The notes beneath the pieces are model-generated. The model did no database searches. It was not told the origin of the DNA and saw only the letters and a program-made list of their open reading frames with translations. 64,000 nucleotides of DNA. Origin: Phlegmacium glaucopus (taxonomy: Eukaryota; Basidiomycota; Agaricomycetes; Agaricales; Cortinariaceae). Below are positions 21,000 through 32,999 of the stretch, piece by piece (position 1 is the stretch's first letter; each line of letters begins with the position of its first letter). A program made the position numbers and the translations under genes. The DNA lies in assembly GCA_015039465.1 (NCBI GenBank), contig MU130241.1:62001-126000 (forward strand). Reading direction: 5' to 3'.

Positions 21000-21260
21000 T
21001 TCTCGCACCGTTCAACTCAGCCAAGACACGGATCGCCTTGAAATGGCGGCGGTGTGTGGTATTTGACACAAGAAAATTGGCCATAGTACAAGAATTGCGC
21101 GACGAGGGAGATATTACAACAGGCAGTAGCACATGATGGGGAAACTGGAAGAATAATGGTGATACACAAGTGAGAGAGAAGAGTAGAGGGTAATGAGGGA
21201 GGAGAGGGAATTACTTCTTGGCAACGTCGGAACACTTCAGTCTTTAAATCCTGCCAGAAT
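21000..21260 (-). repeat. EF3 3'-end relic T1
   Basis: Matches the 3' flank of intact EF3 (57700-57980), with shared text such as ccaagacacgg, ggccatagta, attacaacaggcagtagcac and gagggagga. It is truncated before the EF3 stop codon. It lies downstream of A5 as T-type relics do after other beta-type copies. Confidence 0.6.
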
Positions 21261-21489
21261 GTTGAGAAGGCGTAAAGGTGTACTAGTAGTCTCAAGGTAC
21301 AAAATTTTTAGCACTGGAAAACCGATCTCGGCGGCGCTGGGGTAGGTTCTTGGTTCACAAAGGTGGGGTACAGCTCAAAAGGGCATGTATGGGGAAAGTT
21401 CATAGTCGGACGTATCGAGTCTGTAGGTATACGTCCGGATAGGGTAGTTCAGAAAATGACAACTTGACAGATTTGCAATTGACTGATTA

Positions 21490-23156
21490 TTAGATTCCAT
21501 GGCCAGCCTTCGACTTTGCTCGGTGAGATGCACTGACTCGGTTCCTGGCGGCTTGAAGAGCCACACACATTGTCTGAATTCCCGTCCAGTTGGAGGCTTC
21601 GGTTGTGTTTGAATCGTAAGTTTCCAAAACAGATAGATTTGGGAAGATCAAGTCCAAGAACTCAGCGATCTTAACCATATGTGTGGGCTGCATGGCACCA
21701 AGTTGAGAATGGATATAAAGTTTGTCGAGTGGGTGCTGATGTTCCGTAATGACCGTAAGCGGGAGTCCCTGTATAGCGTCAAGATTCTTGTTAATATCGA
21801 ACGCAACACAAATCTTCATCTTGCGTAAGTCAGGGCATTCTTGAGCAAAGTGAAAGAGGCACGCTAGTGTCCTTCCCTGCGAATAATATCCGGGAGGGAC
21901 GATAAGCTTCTTCAATTTGGGGAAGGCACCAGCAAGCTGACGGAAGTCCTCGTCTGAGCCTGACAACACAGAACCATTGATGACTAGGCTCTTCATGTTT
22001 TTCAGGTTGAAGAGGGGGAAGAACCAGGAAGTCGAAAGGGAGTAATGGTCATGGCCCCGAGGTCGATTAGTAGATTGATTGATTTCAATATTTTTGATCG
22101 CATGGCATATAGATATCTGGTCAAAACAACGCTTCCAGAAGCCTTCCGTGTGCTCTGCTGTGTTGCCGTTGACTATTTCATCAATCACAAGGGTAGTCAA
22201 GCCTGCTAACTTTATATTGTCGAGAACGCGGGTTATCGAACTGGGAGTCCCGATGATGTGCAGCCTTGCCAGCCTTCCAAATTGACTATCACTTGAAGGA
22301 TAGGAAGTAGACAGTCGTCCATCGGTACCAGGTAACGGCAGAGACGCACCGACATCAAGGGTCAAATCCATCAGATTGGACAGATTTCCCAACCCCCGAA
22401 GAGTTTGAGGATACAAATATATGTCAGGAAGCCTTATCTCGATTTGTTGAAGACTTGTAAAGCGATATACAGGTTCCAAAGATATATTCCCGGATCCACG
22501 AAGGGAGAGGTAGCCTAGTTGAGATGATGCTGACGCCAACGAGGTCATGAAAGGGATATAGAAGTCGTTCTTAGATATTGCACTATTATTTAGCTCAACA
22601 ACGTCGAGAGGAGCTCCCAATGCGACAAGTACGACCGAAGGAAAATCAATGGAGACATTGTCGGGAATGTAAATCGCTCTTAGGCCTGGCAGCAGGGGGC
22701 TACTGTTAAACCTACTGCGAATGCAAAGGTAGATGATAGGCGAGATTACAACACGGGTGGTTTCCATGTAGAGGGCTCTGACTCGGCGTGCATGTATCCC
22801 AAATCGTTCCCAGTTATTGGAGGAAAAATCGACGGACTGAAAGATACGGATACTAAGGTAAGTGGGGGGATATTGAATATTTAAGAGGATCTGTAACTTA
22901 CAAATTGATCATTGACGATTTCTGCAGAGGGCAAAAGTAACATAAGTGGTAACAGAGAAGGTAGCACGCGCCACAGTGAATTAAGAGCGGGTTCTGCAAA
23001 AGCTTTGCATGCTTTTGCAGCAGAAAGTAGATCCTTTCTGGTCTGAGCTGCTGTTTTTGAACCAGGCTGGAAGTCGAAATGTTCAAATATCAAGCGTAGG
23101 ACATCCTCGTTCATGTCTGTGAACCGACTGGCACAAGCTATGTGTTGGGATTCCAT
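21490..23156 (-). CDS. F-box/leucine-rich-repeat-like protein, 533 aa
   Basis: Two exons on the minus strand: 23156-22902 (85 codons) and 22836-21490, with a 65-nt phase-0 intron (GTAAGT to TTTCAG). An acceptor 16 nt upstream would shift the frame, so the CAG was chosen. Residues about 14-60 (DMNEDVLRLIFEHFDFQ and the following KACKAFAEPALNSLWRVL) look like a fungal F-box: the conserved Leu/Ile pattern and the terminal Leu-Trp. The rest shows irregular leucine-rich repeats (for example LGYLSLRGSG, LSNLMDLTLDV, LKNMKSLVI, FPKLKKLIVP). Such proteins are substrate adaptors of SCF ubiquitin ligases and are numerous in Agaricomycetes. It has no relation to the array. Substrate unknown. Confidence 0.8.
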
Positions 23157-23159
23157 AAC

Positions 23160-24128
23160 AATAGTTACGTTCTCTTCAAGTTCTCTTTCAACGTTGGTTT
23201 ATTGTTGTCTTGTCACAATCGCATCTTAGCGTCACATCATACCTTTGATTATCTATTACTAGCGCTCACCAATACGGGGTAAAACAGTTATTTTAATAGG
23301 TAATAAAAATAGCGTCGTTCTCCTACGCTCGTCACTAAGAACACTTATTTTAAATTATACTATCTCACTCTAAATTCGAAGTTGAATATAAGATTGATTA
23401 TACCTGAGTTTGGGGTCATCTCTGCATCTCCGAGGCTGGCGTTAACCTTGCCCTTTCTTACTTACTTTCTCATGGGAATACTAGCTGTGAGAATCGGCGA
23501 CAAATGGCAGATACCGGATCGTTGCAAATGGATGAGCAGACTTGAAGTAACAACACTCAGCTCTGGAGGCACCCAATATATGGCTTAGCAGTAGCACGGG
23601 ATTGTATCGATGGTATATTGGTTGGTCATGGTGGAGATTCATTTCGAGAGTAGGCGCCCACGATAGAAGAGTGGCGAAGTTGTGAACAAGTTTGTGAGTG
23701 TCAAACCAAGAATTAAACTCTATAGTGGCAAAATCGCCTTGTGTTTAGAGGCCAAATTATTCCTTTAGTTGACACCACGCCAAGGGAGCAACGAGTGAGA
23801 GAGCTTTAAGTTCTAGATGATGGTACGATAACTGATCGATGATTTCTTAGTTCAAGTTAATTGGGAGTATTTCTTATAGCCATAGATTCACAAACCTTGT
23901 ATAATTAAATGTTCCAGAACATACGAATCATGGTATTTCCAATATTAGTAGCCCAATAGTAGCCTTAGATGGTGGAACTTTGGAAGTAAGCAGCATGACA
24001 TGGTAGTTGAATCAATGCGTCCGTGTCACGACACGCGACACGCATCATTGTGTGATGACACACGTGATATATTGTCACGCGAATTGAAAATGAATTAAAA
24101 TCTCATTAGCTTATTCTTATTCATCGTC
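23160..24128. other. Intergenic region between divergent genes
   Basis: Divergent promoters of the F-box gene (leftwards) and the DUF2461 gene (rightwards). AT-rich. A 68-codon frame at 23382-23588 is not convincing. Just before the DUF2461 gene the text contains several nested cacgcgacacg and gtcacgcg motifs (about 24025-24085). Confidence 0.45.
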
Positions 24129-25893
24129 ATGGCACCTCGCTCGCCCTCCAAGTCTGCAAATAAGAGGAATACACGTATCGATGAATCTGAGAGAGCCAAG
24201 CCCAAAGAAGCTCCCAAAAAAGTTTATGACAGTGATGACCTAGACGAAGATTCAGATGACCAGAGCAAGAAACGGAAACGTGCAAGTCCAAAGAAAAACC
24301 AGTCGCCTAGGAAGAAGGCCAGAAGAAAGGACGAGGACGAAAACGAAGAGTATGAGGAGGTGAAAGAGGATCACGAGATTGTTGGCGTCGTTGTTCAGGC
24401 CCCTGAAACGGGTCAAGTACCTCCAGGGCAGATATCCCAGAACACGTTGGACTTCTTAACCAAGTTGAAAGACCCAGCTTGTAATGATCGAGAATGGTAT
24501 TTGTTTCAGTTCTATTTAATTTGTCAAAGATTTTGACGCGTTTCTAGGTTCAAGCTGAATGGTGACTCTTTATTCTTCCCTAGTATCCATACATGTTTGA
24601 CTAATGTTTTCTATGCAGAGCCTGTTTATCGTCAAGCTGAGCAGGAATGGAAGGATTTTATAGAAGCTTTTACAGATGTGCTGGCCGAGGTTGATCCTGA
24701 GATACCCCATCTGCCACCAAAAGATGTTATTTATCGAATCTACCGTGACGTGAGGGTTGTGTTTCTTCGTTCTGGATCTCTCATAGCTTGCATATCTCTC
24801 TAGGTCAGATTCAGCAACGATAAAACACCTTACAAAAAGGATTTATCAGCGACTTTCTCAAGAAGTGGTCGTAAAGGCATATTTGCAGCGTGTACGTCTC
24901 TTTTTCACCACAACATTAGGGGCTGACTGAGACCTCCTTTTTCCCAATCAAGATCACATGTAAGTTATCATCTCTGATCTCCACTGACAGTAGTTGAATC
25001 GTCGAACTCTCCCTTCTAGTTCTGGTACGTAATTCTGAACGTTTACTCGACCATCTGACTCATCCTTAGTATTCTAGTCAAACCTGGTAATGAAAGTATC
25101 ATAGGCGCTGGTTCATGGTGTCCCAACAAGAACGAGCTTGCAACCATCAGGTAAAGTACCTTTGCAATATTTTTAAATCTATCCTAAATCTTCGTTTAGG
25201 TCTAACATTCAACGAAATTCGCGTCGGTTACGCTCTGTCATTTCGGCTCCTGAATTTGTCGAACTCTTCGGTAAGGCTAAGCCACATCCCCAAGGAGAAC
25301 GGCAAAATATATTCGGAATGGAAGATGAGCTCAAGGTGGCGCCAAAAGGAATTCCGAAGGATCATAAGTGCGTACGGTTGGTATTGGTGGAATCTCAGTC
25401 TGATGTGGAAACTGTATTTAGGGACATTGATCTGTTGAAGTGTCGTTCTTTTATTGTTACACACCAGTAGGCGTCCGTCCTACCCAAATAACGTGATTCT
25501 CACAGCTTTGTTAGGTTTACTGATAGTGAAGTCCTGGCGCCCGACTTCAAGGAGAAGGTGGCCGTTATCGCGAAGGTCTTGCTACCTTTCGTACATTGGT
25601 GGGTTTTGCTTTTCCCTCCCCTTTTTTGATCCTCATGTTCCTCCTTAGCCTCAATGATCTGATGGCGATCGCACCTGGCGATCCTGATTCAGATGACGCT
25701 GACGACGATGGCAACGACGAGAATACTGCTATTGGTTAGTCTGGCCTATTTGAGATGAATCACCTCTGAACAGGTTGAATGTATGTACATTACTATTCTT
25801 TTAATATGTGCTACAGATGCACATCGGGAAGGCTCAGGATTACAAGTTGGTTTTAACTTGATTCCTACTGATGGAATTAATGTTATAAATTAA
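24129..25893 (+). CDS. DUF2461 family protein, 382 aa
   Basis: Eleven exons can be chained with canonical GT-AG introns: 24129-24496, 24548-24561, 24619-24749, 24804-24891, 24953-24959, 25070-25150, 25200-25367, 25422-25466, 25515-25598, 25649-25734 and 25817-25893 (1149 nt, open). Residues 1-95 are a charged, low-complexity nuclear-type region (KKRKRASPKKNQSPRKKARR). The DUF2461 domain follows: DREWFKLNEPVYRQAEQEW, YRIYRDVRFSNDKTPYKKD, SRSGRKGIF, GAGSWCPNKNELATIR, and FTDSEVLAPDFKEK near the end. The family is widespread but of unclear biochemical role. Two exons are very short (14 and 7 nt). The 24953-25070 junction could alternatively include a 5-nt exon at 25020. The acidic C-terminal end after the last intron is less certain. 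Confidence 0.8.
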
Positions 25894-25899
25894 TTAATT

Positions 25900-26360
25900 T
25901 ACTGGACGATATATATATTTTTAGTCGTACCACCCTTTTCAAACTTGATGGATTAATTTTAAATTAATGGCTGATGACTATAGCGCTACTTCGGGATTTA
26001 CTATAGATATCCCTGCATAATCACAACTCCTCTTGCTTGACCACCACCATGACTGACAATACTGAGTATGACCCACAACCAGAACACTCACCCGCCTCAC
26101 GACCGGCTCTCACTTTTCCTCCCTAGCCTGATTTATGCCCAACGATGCTAAGATACAAACAACCAACGTACAATAAACGGCTATTACCTCACCTCGCCAT
26201 ACCACGCTCCCGTAAACGGCGAAATTTCCTTGCCGGGCTACGTAGGGGTTTGGGAGATGGGCTCTAGGGGCCTAAGTGGTCTTAATTACATGAGTATGTA
26301 ACGTCTGCATGGAGCTACGCGCCCCTAGACTTAAATTAACACAAAACAAAAAAAAAATCA
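25900..26360. other. Spacer, nothing recognised
   Basis: No long open frame. It ends in a poly(A)-rich run (about 26343-26357) directly before EF3 relic R5. Confidence 0.4.
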
Positions 26361-26369
26361 GACAACGAG

Positions 26370-26640
26370 GCCATGCTTGAAGAGATTACCGCGAGACATT
26401 GATAACCAGATGTTTTCAGGTTCATACGGCATACAATTGCTTGAACTTCTTCAGTCAAAGTCTCGTCTTCTAGCCATCATTGACGATCCAAGAACCCATC
26501 GTTCATCTTCTTGGCCTGAGAGTTGCCGTTGTTATCGGCACCGGTGAGAAATTTGACAAGGATTGAACCATTAGGTCCAAGGATGACGATAGGGGAAGAG
26601 AGTGAGACTAGGAGAGTATTGTGTGGGGTTTGCCAAACTT
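26370..26640 (-). pseudogene. EF3 relic R5 (linker and ABC2 P-loop)
   Basis: Plus-strand text such as ccatgcttgaagagatta, ccagatgttttcagg, ttcatcttcttggcctgag and ggtccaaggatgacga matches the intact EF3 gene around 58750-59180 and the relics R1, R9 and R11. Only this part is present, so it is an isolated fragment outside the regular array. Confidence 0.7.
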
Positions 26641-26719
26641 TCTTGTATGAAATCAAAAGATGACAGTCCAAAATCAAGGAAACGGTGCTGAAGACTGAAA
26701 ATTTTCAGAAAGCCCTAAC

Positions 26720-26900
26720 TGAACCGATTGCTCAAGCGCTCAAGTCAGGACCGAGCTCCGGCAGCCTAAAGATGACTGCCTTTTTTGAAATGTAGATCCT
26801 TCGAGGTAGACCTGTCGCAGATCCTAGCATGTGCGTAAACTCACGATACTAGTCACACGCTGTGAAAGTGGGCTTTCGGGCATCACCGACACTCTGCAAA
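26720..26900. repeat. Dispersed repeats F and the cgggcatcacc motif
   Basis: The text gcgctcaagtcaggaccgag ctccggcagcc is the inverted counterpart of copies near 27835 and 31620. The segment ttcgggcatcaccgacactc matches about 4208 and 13980. Confidence 0.45.
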
Positions 26901-27259
26901 AGACCCTAGGCTAGTAGGTAGATAATATTAGCGGAGATTTGCGACAGGGGATGTCGATGACGGTCGCTCTTTCACCTTCTTTCACTCTTCCTCTCATGTT
27001 TGACATACACAATGCCTCCAAAGTCATCTTTCCGAGTTAAACCTTCCAAAAACGATAAAATGTACCTTTACAACCACCAACGACTTTACAGAGCAGTTTC
27101 GGATGGATTCAAGCCTCTTATCAAGGGTTGGCAAAGAATCCGGGATCGTCGGAACATGGTCAACACTTCCATGGTAATTGAAAGCAAGATCCGGCAAGAT
27201 ATTCAAGAAACAAAGAGTGATGACAAGGCACAGCTCTGCCAAAAGGCCCCACTTTCGAT

Positions 27260-27639
27260 CAAGGCGGCAAGTCCTGTGACTCCCTGTATGACTGATTGAT
27301 AAAGCGGCGGATTCCGTGGGACATCGAGATATTCCTGAGGGGCATCTTTCGCATCCTGATAATGGTTTCGCTGTTCGCAGCAAGTTGCACCAGCCCCAAT
27401 ACTATAAATCACAAGCCAAGTTAGATGAAAATCACCAATAGAATATGACTCACCATCTCAATTGGATAGAGCTCACGATGAAACTTTGGAAAGAAGATGT
27501 ACTCGTGTCCTGCATCGTGAATCAAGGTCATGGCTTTTTGCGAGGACAGCCTGGCATGCTGACAAATCTTTTTATGGGAACGGCTTAATGCCTTATCTAT
27601 TAAAAAATTAGAAGATCTGTCTAAAAATATGTTTCCCAC
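27260..27639 (-). pseudogene. DDE transposase relic (C-terminal part)
   Basis: The minus strand reads HDAGHEYIFFPKFHRELYPIEM. It then has a 52-nt intron-like gap (donor GTGAGT at 27453, acceptor ending near 27402), then YWGW. After a frameshift it reads YQDAKDAPQEYLDV and, after another, IRRFINQS. This order (PKFHCEL-type motif, then PIE plus YWGW, then DAK..EYLD, then IRRFINRS) is the C-terminal signature of a DDE-type transposase family common in basidiomycete genomes. The glutamate in the PIE motif is a likely catalytic residue (inference). Frameshifts and the missing N-terminal two thirds show that it is dead. Confidence 0.75.
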
Positions 27640-27699
27640 GATTTTAGCTTTTTAATTTTGGCGGGCCGCCGGGATTGTAATCTTCGTTATTGTGAAATT

Positions 27700-28410
27700 A
27701 GTTACTGCCTTGTGCCAAGTGATTCATTGGTTCGAGATAATGCTATTCCAATGGTTTTCTGGATTTTTCTGGGTATTGAAGAGTGCCCAGCTAGAAAATG
27801 GAAGGATGAAATTTGCCTTTGCCTGTCCGCAACTGTAGGTTACCGAAGCTCAGTCCTGATTTGAGCGCTTGAAGTGATTCGCGCAAACTATTTCCGGAAA
27901 TAGATGCTCTTCCTATCGAGTGTAACGACTGGGAACCGACATCATTATCTTTATCGTCTTATCTTTTCTTTTCAGAAGCTCGTCTTATCCAAGGGGCGCC
28001 GGGATCGAAAAAAAAGACACAGGGTCGATTTTTTTGCTACTTAACTAACTAACGTAACCAATGCGGTAACATGACGTCATCTTCACTTGCTCAGCCAGAC
28101 AGCTCACAAGCCACGCACACTCAACTTCGTGATCCTTGCACAAGTCCCTCACACTGGAGGTGAAACTAGACACATGAGGTCAGTCTGGAGATGAGTCAAC
28201 ACCTGCAATACGAGTGCTTACATAATACCCACTGAGTCTCTATTATGTTCTAATATTCAATTTGATGGTTCTGAAACTCTGTTCTGGAGGTGTCATTTAT
28301 TTTTTCGCAGCCACAGCCTGGACTAACTAACTCCGGTACGGGATTCCCAGGCTGGAGCCCTTATCTTTATCTTTTATTATTCACCAGTTTCTAAAACGTT
28401 CGACAAAATT
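27700..28410. other. Spacer with dispersed repeat F
   Basis: Contains another copy of repeat F (tgtaggttaccgaagctcagtcctga near 27833). No supportable gene. Confidence 0.4.
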
Positions 28411-28419
28411 TCACTTGCG

Positions 28420-28990
28420 ACATGGCATTGTCCTCACGTCATTTGTTTCGACGAGCCCAACCAGTGAGATTTTTGCTCTTTCAGTATTATATTTGAATAT
28501 TTCAACCCCTACCTAATCGTATTTTTTCTAGACTATCTCCATTGTGAATCGCTCATCAAAGCTCTCAGGGCTTTCGAAGGCTGTATTCGTCGTCACCCAC
28601 AACCGCTGGGATAGTGTAACTGGACTCTGGCTATCACGAGGGTTAAGGTGTGACTTGTGTTATTGTATCTGCGCGTGCGGTTTGGCATTTACGCCATCGA
28701 AGGCCGTATTCTACGTCCTGTTTACTATCTAATCGATCTAATTCCATTGACAGATGGCACTGCCACACTGCGAAGAGTCCCCGTCAATGCTGATCCTCGT
28801 ATTAACAAGGAGTAATAATGTTGATGAGCCTAAGGGATTTCTCCTGTTCAGTTTATTCATGCCCAGAATTTCCAACGTGATGCTAGTTTATCCTTCGCGC
28901 TTGCCATATCGCTCTTCCCCGGAGTCGCCCGGCCCGTCTAATACCGCTAATCGACCTTTTCCAATCCCTTGGATATCATGGTTGGCGTAG
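28420..28990 (+). pseudogene. EF3 relic R6 (inverted, C-terminal ABC2 region)
   Basis: Plus-strand orientation, opposite to intact EF3. It begins with the LDEP region (cctcacgtcatttgtttcgacgagcc), keeps the intron upstream of the [23 protein letters not shown] segment, then the H-loop-equivalent segment (VFVVTHN), and continues to the acidic C-terminal codons near 28830. It marks the left part of the inverted block. Confidence 0.7.
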
Positions 28991-29464
28991 TTGGCCCATT
29001 CTCTCTTCTAGTTAACTAGCCGACATTTGTCTTCGCCGACATCGTGCTTCTCCTGAAGATTGATGAACAAGTAGCAGTTCAAGTTCACCGGCTACAATAT
29101 CTGACACTTAAAGTTGTCGAGCGTCAAGACCGACAGGAACGGGAATTAGGACAGAAAAGACGCTGGCAGGGCCCACAGGTTCATCTTTGCTTTTTTCTAC
29201 TTACTGTCACTCCCAGGTGAGTTCCTACCGTGCAATCCTTTTTTTGTTGCCTTCCTCGCTCACTGTTTCTCCCAGAGCACTGGCATGTTGGCCAGATGTT
29301 TTTCGTTACCCACCTACTTCCTCTTGTTGCGATATTCCATTTATTTGTATTTTTATTTTTTGTACTAGATGTACCTAGATAGGAAAAATTGCATCGAGCC
29401 GTTTGGGCTGACCCTAGCGCCGCCGAGATCAGATTTTCAGCGCTAACCCACCTTCCACCCACGC

Positions 29465-29800
29465 ACGTGTGAAAATGCTATTGATGATTGATGATGGACT
29501 ATGTGTAATAATACTGTATATGGGTATTTGGACCCGTTCTTGTACACATAGTATACCATCAGTACTATTCACCCTCCGGATTCCCTCACTTCCTCCGATA
29601 TTCTTCTCGCTTGCGTATCACTTTAGACTATTCTTCCACTGCTTGTTGTGATATCTCCCTCGTCCGCGTAATTCTATAATATACCAAGGCCAATCGACTT
29701 GAATTTTCTTGTATCAAAAACCACGACCAACGTAATTAATTTCCACCTGCGCAAGGCGACCCGTGAGTTGAGTTGTGCGAGAAAGAGTAGCTGAAGAACA
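29465..29800 (+). repeat. EF3 3'-end relic T2 (inverted)
   Basis: Reverse-complement match to the region around the EF3 stop codon and 3' flank (57700-58000): cacatagtataccatcagta, ggattccctcact, gcgtatcacttta and cgcgtaattctataatat. It lies downstream (on the minus strand) of A6. Confidence 0.65.
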
Positions 29801-30044
29801 GAAGCAGCAATGAGAGGGCTCGGCAGTTTCATACTAGTTCCGATGTGAAAAAGTAGATAGTGATAATGCATGCTATAATAGTAGACAGTGTACAAAGGAA
29901 AGTAGAATCGTAGCTAAGTAACAACAATATGTATGCAAACCAATTGCAAATAAAATACACCTTATTAGCCTCGAGAATTAGTCAGTACATGTAGTCAATA
30001 TTCGGATAATCACCGGCACCCCCTTATCTTTGAAGAGAGGTCGC

Positions 30045-30620
30045 CTACATCCAAATACTGCAGCTTGAAAGCTTCATGATGAGGAATGCCAGAAAAGCGA
30101 CAGCCACCAAGCTGACCCCCGAGAACATCACAATGGAGAATGATATATATGTCCGGCAAGTGCGAAGAGAGTCTGTTATAGGGCCTAATTAAAAGGTCAA
30201 GATGCTTGGTGGAAGGGAGATTGTGAAAGCATGCCATACTTACCATTGGAGGCTGCATGAGATTCCGAATGTATGATTGTATCGCTGGTCAATTCAGAGT
30301 CCATAATCTTAGGACGGTGATCTAAATAACATAACATGGCTGACTTAGTAACACACGGAACAAATAGTGAAAGAATAAGACGAACAAGTAACTCGTCGAA
30401 CATTATTGTTAGCACAATTTTCCATCGCTACACTGTGAGAGCTGCGCGCATCCACATATACCGTACGACAATTATGGAAGTGATATATTTTGTGTATTTC
30501 ACGACCGTCTTCATCGATGTCGTAGTTCGACTGAGGGGAATTTTCCAATCTGGGACCTGTGGCGGGGGGCTGGTTGATGCTAGTTGCGTTTACTAAAGTG
30601 TCTCTGTCGACCATATCCAT
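30045..30620 (-). CDS. Family A member A6 (beta type), intact, inverted, 150 aa
   Basis: Exons 30620-30386, 30321-30244 and 30184-30045 splice to 453 open nt with both introns in phase 1. The leader is MDMVDRDTLVNATSINQ; the acidic stretch YDIDEDGREIHK precedes the motif IYHFHNCRTVYVDARSSHS and VAMENCANNN. Exon 2 encodes HRPKIMDSELTSD. The hydrophobic tail is IVMFSGVSLVAVAFLAFLIM, then KLSSCSIWM. G to R in the first half of the motif (NCRT) is shared with A8 and A10. This is the intact gene of the inverted block. Its TATA box lies at 30690-30697. Confidence 0.7.
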
Positions 30621-30689
30621 ACCAGCGAATGTCTGATATGGTGTATCTGGGGAGGGATTAAATGTTTAGAGGCATGGATAACTAAGTTG

Positions 30690-30697
30690 TATTTATA
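30690..30697 (-). promoter_or_regulatory. TATA box of A6
   Basis: TATAAATA on the minus strand, about 70-77 nt upstream of the A6 start codon, in the same surrounding text (ttataaatac) as in other beta copies. Confidence 0.6.
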
Positions 30698-30719
30698 AGG
30701 CTCACGCAGCCAGAGAATC

Positions 30720-31735
30720 GATGAATTCGAGAGGGTGAAACATAGCACCGGTTGAATTCATTTCCATGGGGGAACGCACGTCTGCCTATTTATAGATCAT
30801 AGTGGTTCAAACGTTCAAGTTTTAATTGTACATGCTTACCTTATAGTTATAACTAGAATCTAAGTACCGGCAAACCTAAATCAAAACACCGTGGTCTTTC
30901 ACTTTAACTTTGATTGTCACAGCGATCACCGGATTGTACAAGTTTGTAATTTTGATGAATTTAAGAAAACCGGGACTTGCCGCCTCGAGGTTGAACAGTG
31001 GGGCCTTCGGCCCAGTCCGGGCCGTCATTTGCGTGGATAATTGCTGCTCTTTGTTGAACGTGCTGACAGTTGATGGTGTCTCATGGCAGATCCCGACCCA
31101 GCATTCGTATGCGCACTTTGGTGAGCAATTTCAAAGCATGAAATATCCTAGGATGGTTCAAATTTGTCAAAAAATAAAGGTTCCTTGCAGGACGGAAAGT
31201 GGGTTGGAGAATTGGTCACCGACATGTCAAACATAGTTTTTGCGAAATCAAACAGCAATTAAACATGCAATTGACTGTTAATAGGAAGGTATTTTGGCAG
31301 AACCATGTCTCGAGAACCTAGATTCATTACTCTTTGTTTCTTGTTCTGATATGTAATATCTTTCTTTCAGTTATATACCATGGAGGTGTTGATCATGTTC
31401 CGATGATCCTGGATTCTTTGCCAACAAGAAGCTTGAATCCATAGTTGACATTCTCTTTCGCAGATCTCCGCTAAAGGATACTGCAGGCCCAGCGTGTGAC
31501 ACGAGCTGGCAAGCCTGAGTCCTACTTTTTTAGGTCCTAGTAATAATAGTATTGTGGGCTTACACACATGCTAAGATCTGTCATAGGTCTACATTTTAAA
31601 GAAGTGCGGTCATCTTTAGGTTGCCGAAGCTCGGTCCTGATCTGGCGCTCGAGCAATTGGGGCTTTCTCAACTTTTCACAACAACTTTTCACAACGTCAA
31701 GTCATTTTTTGCTTTCACACAAGAAAGTTTGGCAA
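30720..31735. other. Spacer in the inverted block
   Basis: No supportable gene. A 108-codon plus-strand frame at 30910-31236 shows no domain I recognise. The part at 31370-31440 is an inverted match to 27110-27170 (ttgaccatgttccgatgatcc-like text). Repeat F recurs near 31620 (ggttgccgaagctcggtcctga). Confidence 0.4.
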
Positions 31736-31744
31736 ACCCCACAC

Positions 31745-32400
31745 AATACTCTAAGTCTCGCTCTCTTCCTCTGTTGTTGTTCTTGACCTAACGGTTCAGG
31801 AAAGATGACCGTTGTCAAATTCCTTACCAGTTGCTTACCCATGCCAAGAAGGCCGACAACTCTCTGGCCTAGATGATGAAGGATGGTTCTTGATCGTCGA
31901 TAATGGCTACCCCTGAAAACGTCTGGTTATCAATGTCTCGTGGCGATCTCTTCAAGCAATGGTCTGTTTATATCCTTTAATTCACGCCGTATCATTTACG
32001 ATCATCAGAAACAATATTGATAGGCTCGGCATCTCGGTCTCTTCGTCCATTCTTTTCGACGTGAAATCGAGAACCACTTCTCGAGCCTGGGTTTGTCTTG
32101 GACTACAATATGAGAGGTCTCTCAGATGGGCAAAAGGTTAAGATCGTTCCTGGTGCTACGAAATGCCATCGTCCTCACCTCATCTGTCTCGGACAAGCCT
32201 AACCAGTGAGATCTTCGTTCTTTCAGTATCATATTTCAGCCCTTACTCACTCGTCTTTTTTATAGACTACCTCGATTGTGAATCGCTCACTGCGTTCATC
32301 AAAGCTCTCAGGGTTTTCAAAGGTGGTATTTGTCGTCACCCACGCGCACGAAGGTCCCCATCAAGGCTGGTCAAAGGTTGTCGAGCGTCAAGACCGACAG
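31745..32400 (+). pseudogene. EF3 relic R7 (inverted)
   Basis: Plus-strand copy of the EF3 segment from the ABC2 P-loop (acggttcaggaaag near 31790) through the linker (31900-31990, with the intact-gene intron recognisable near 32000), the signature region (near 32110), the LDEP intron (32200-32270) and the LDCESLTAFIKALRVF segment. Broken by frameshifts. Confidence 0.75.
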
Positions 32401-32541
32401 GCCGCCAACAAGAGCAATCAGGGCAGAAAAGACCCTGGCGATGACATGGGCGAAATCCAGAACAGGGATGATAATGGGCTCGAATTTCATTTAACCTCGA
32501 GAATCAGCGGGTAGTTAATATTCGGATATTCCCCCGGCTGC

Positions 32542-32690
32542 TTATCTTTCCCCAGCATCGCAAAGCCTGCGCAAATTTACGAAGAAGAATACTAGGCAAG
32601 AGCCAGCTGCTATGGTAGCCCACAAGAACAACCCGACATAATTAACGGAGGGCAATATATGTATCCCGAAAGTGCGAGGAGAGGGGTACA
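32542..32690 (-). pseudogene. Family A alpha-type exon 3 relic
   Basis: The minus strand keeps the exon 3 end of the alpha subtype (frame through LFLWATIAAGSCLVFFFV and NLRRLCDAGER) but exons 1 and 2 are missing. The 5' side is replaced by a sequence (32700-32900) found at the same place in the units at 36.3, 41.6, 47.4 and 50.5 kb. Confidence 0.6.
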
Positions 32691-32999
32691 AGATGGGGGC
32701 CCACGGGTTCATCTTTACTCTTTTCCACTCCCAGGTGAGCTCCTACCGCGCAATCCTTTCTTTCTGTCTGTTTCCTCATTTAATATTTCTACCAGAGCAC
32801 TCGCGTGTTGGCTGGGTCTTTTTTTGTTACTCACACACCCATTTCCTTTTGTTGCGATCTTCATTTATTGTTTGTATTTGAATTTTTCATACTAGATAGG
32901 AAAAATTGTACCGAGCCGTTTGGGCTGACCTTAGCGCCGCCGAGATTAGTTTTTCAGCGCTACAAATTTCGGACCTTCCATGCCCGCAAGTGTGAAGAT

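Noticed and set aside
25900..26360. Solo LTR of a retrotransposon
   Set aside because: No TG...CA ends with matching flanking duplications could be found.
30336..30596. Frames starting MADLVT or MRERKRR antisense to family A exon 1 (also at 40500, 45985, 54267 and 34998)
   Set aside because: They recur only because they are antisense to the conserved A exon 1. Splice sites and conserved motif support the sense strand.
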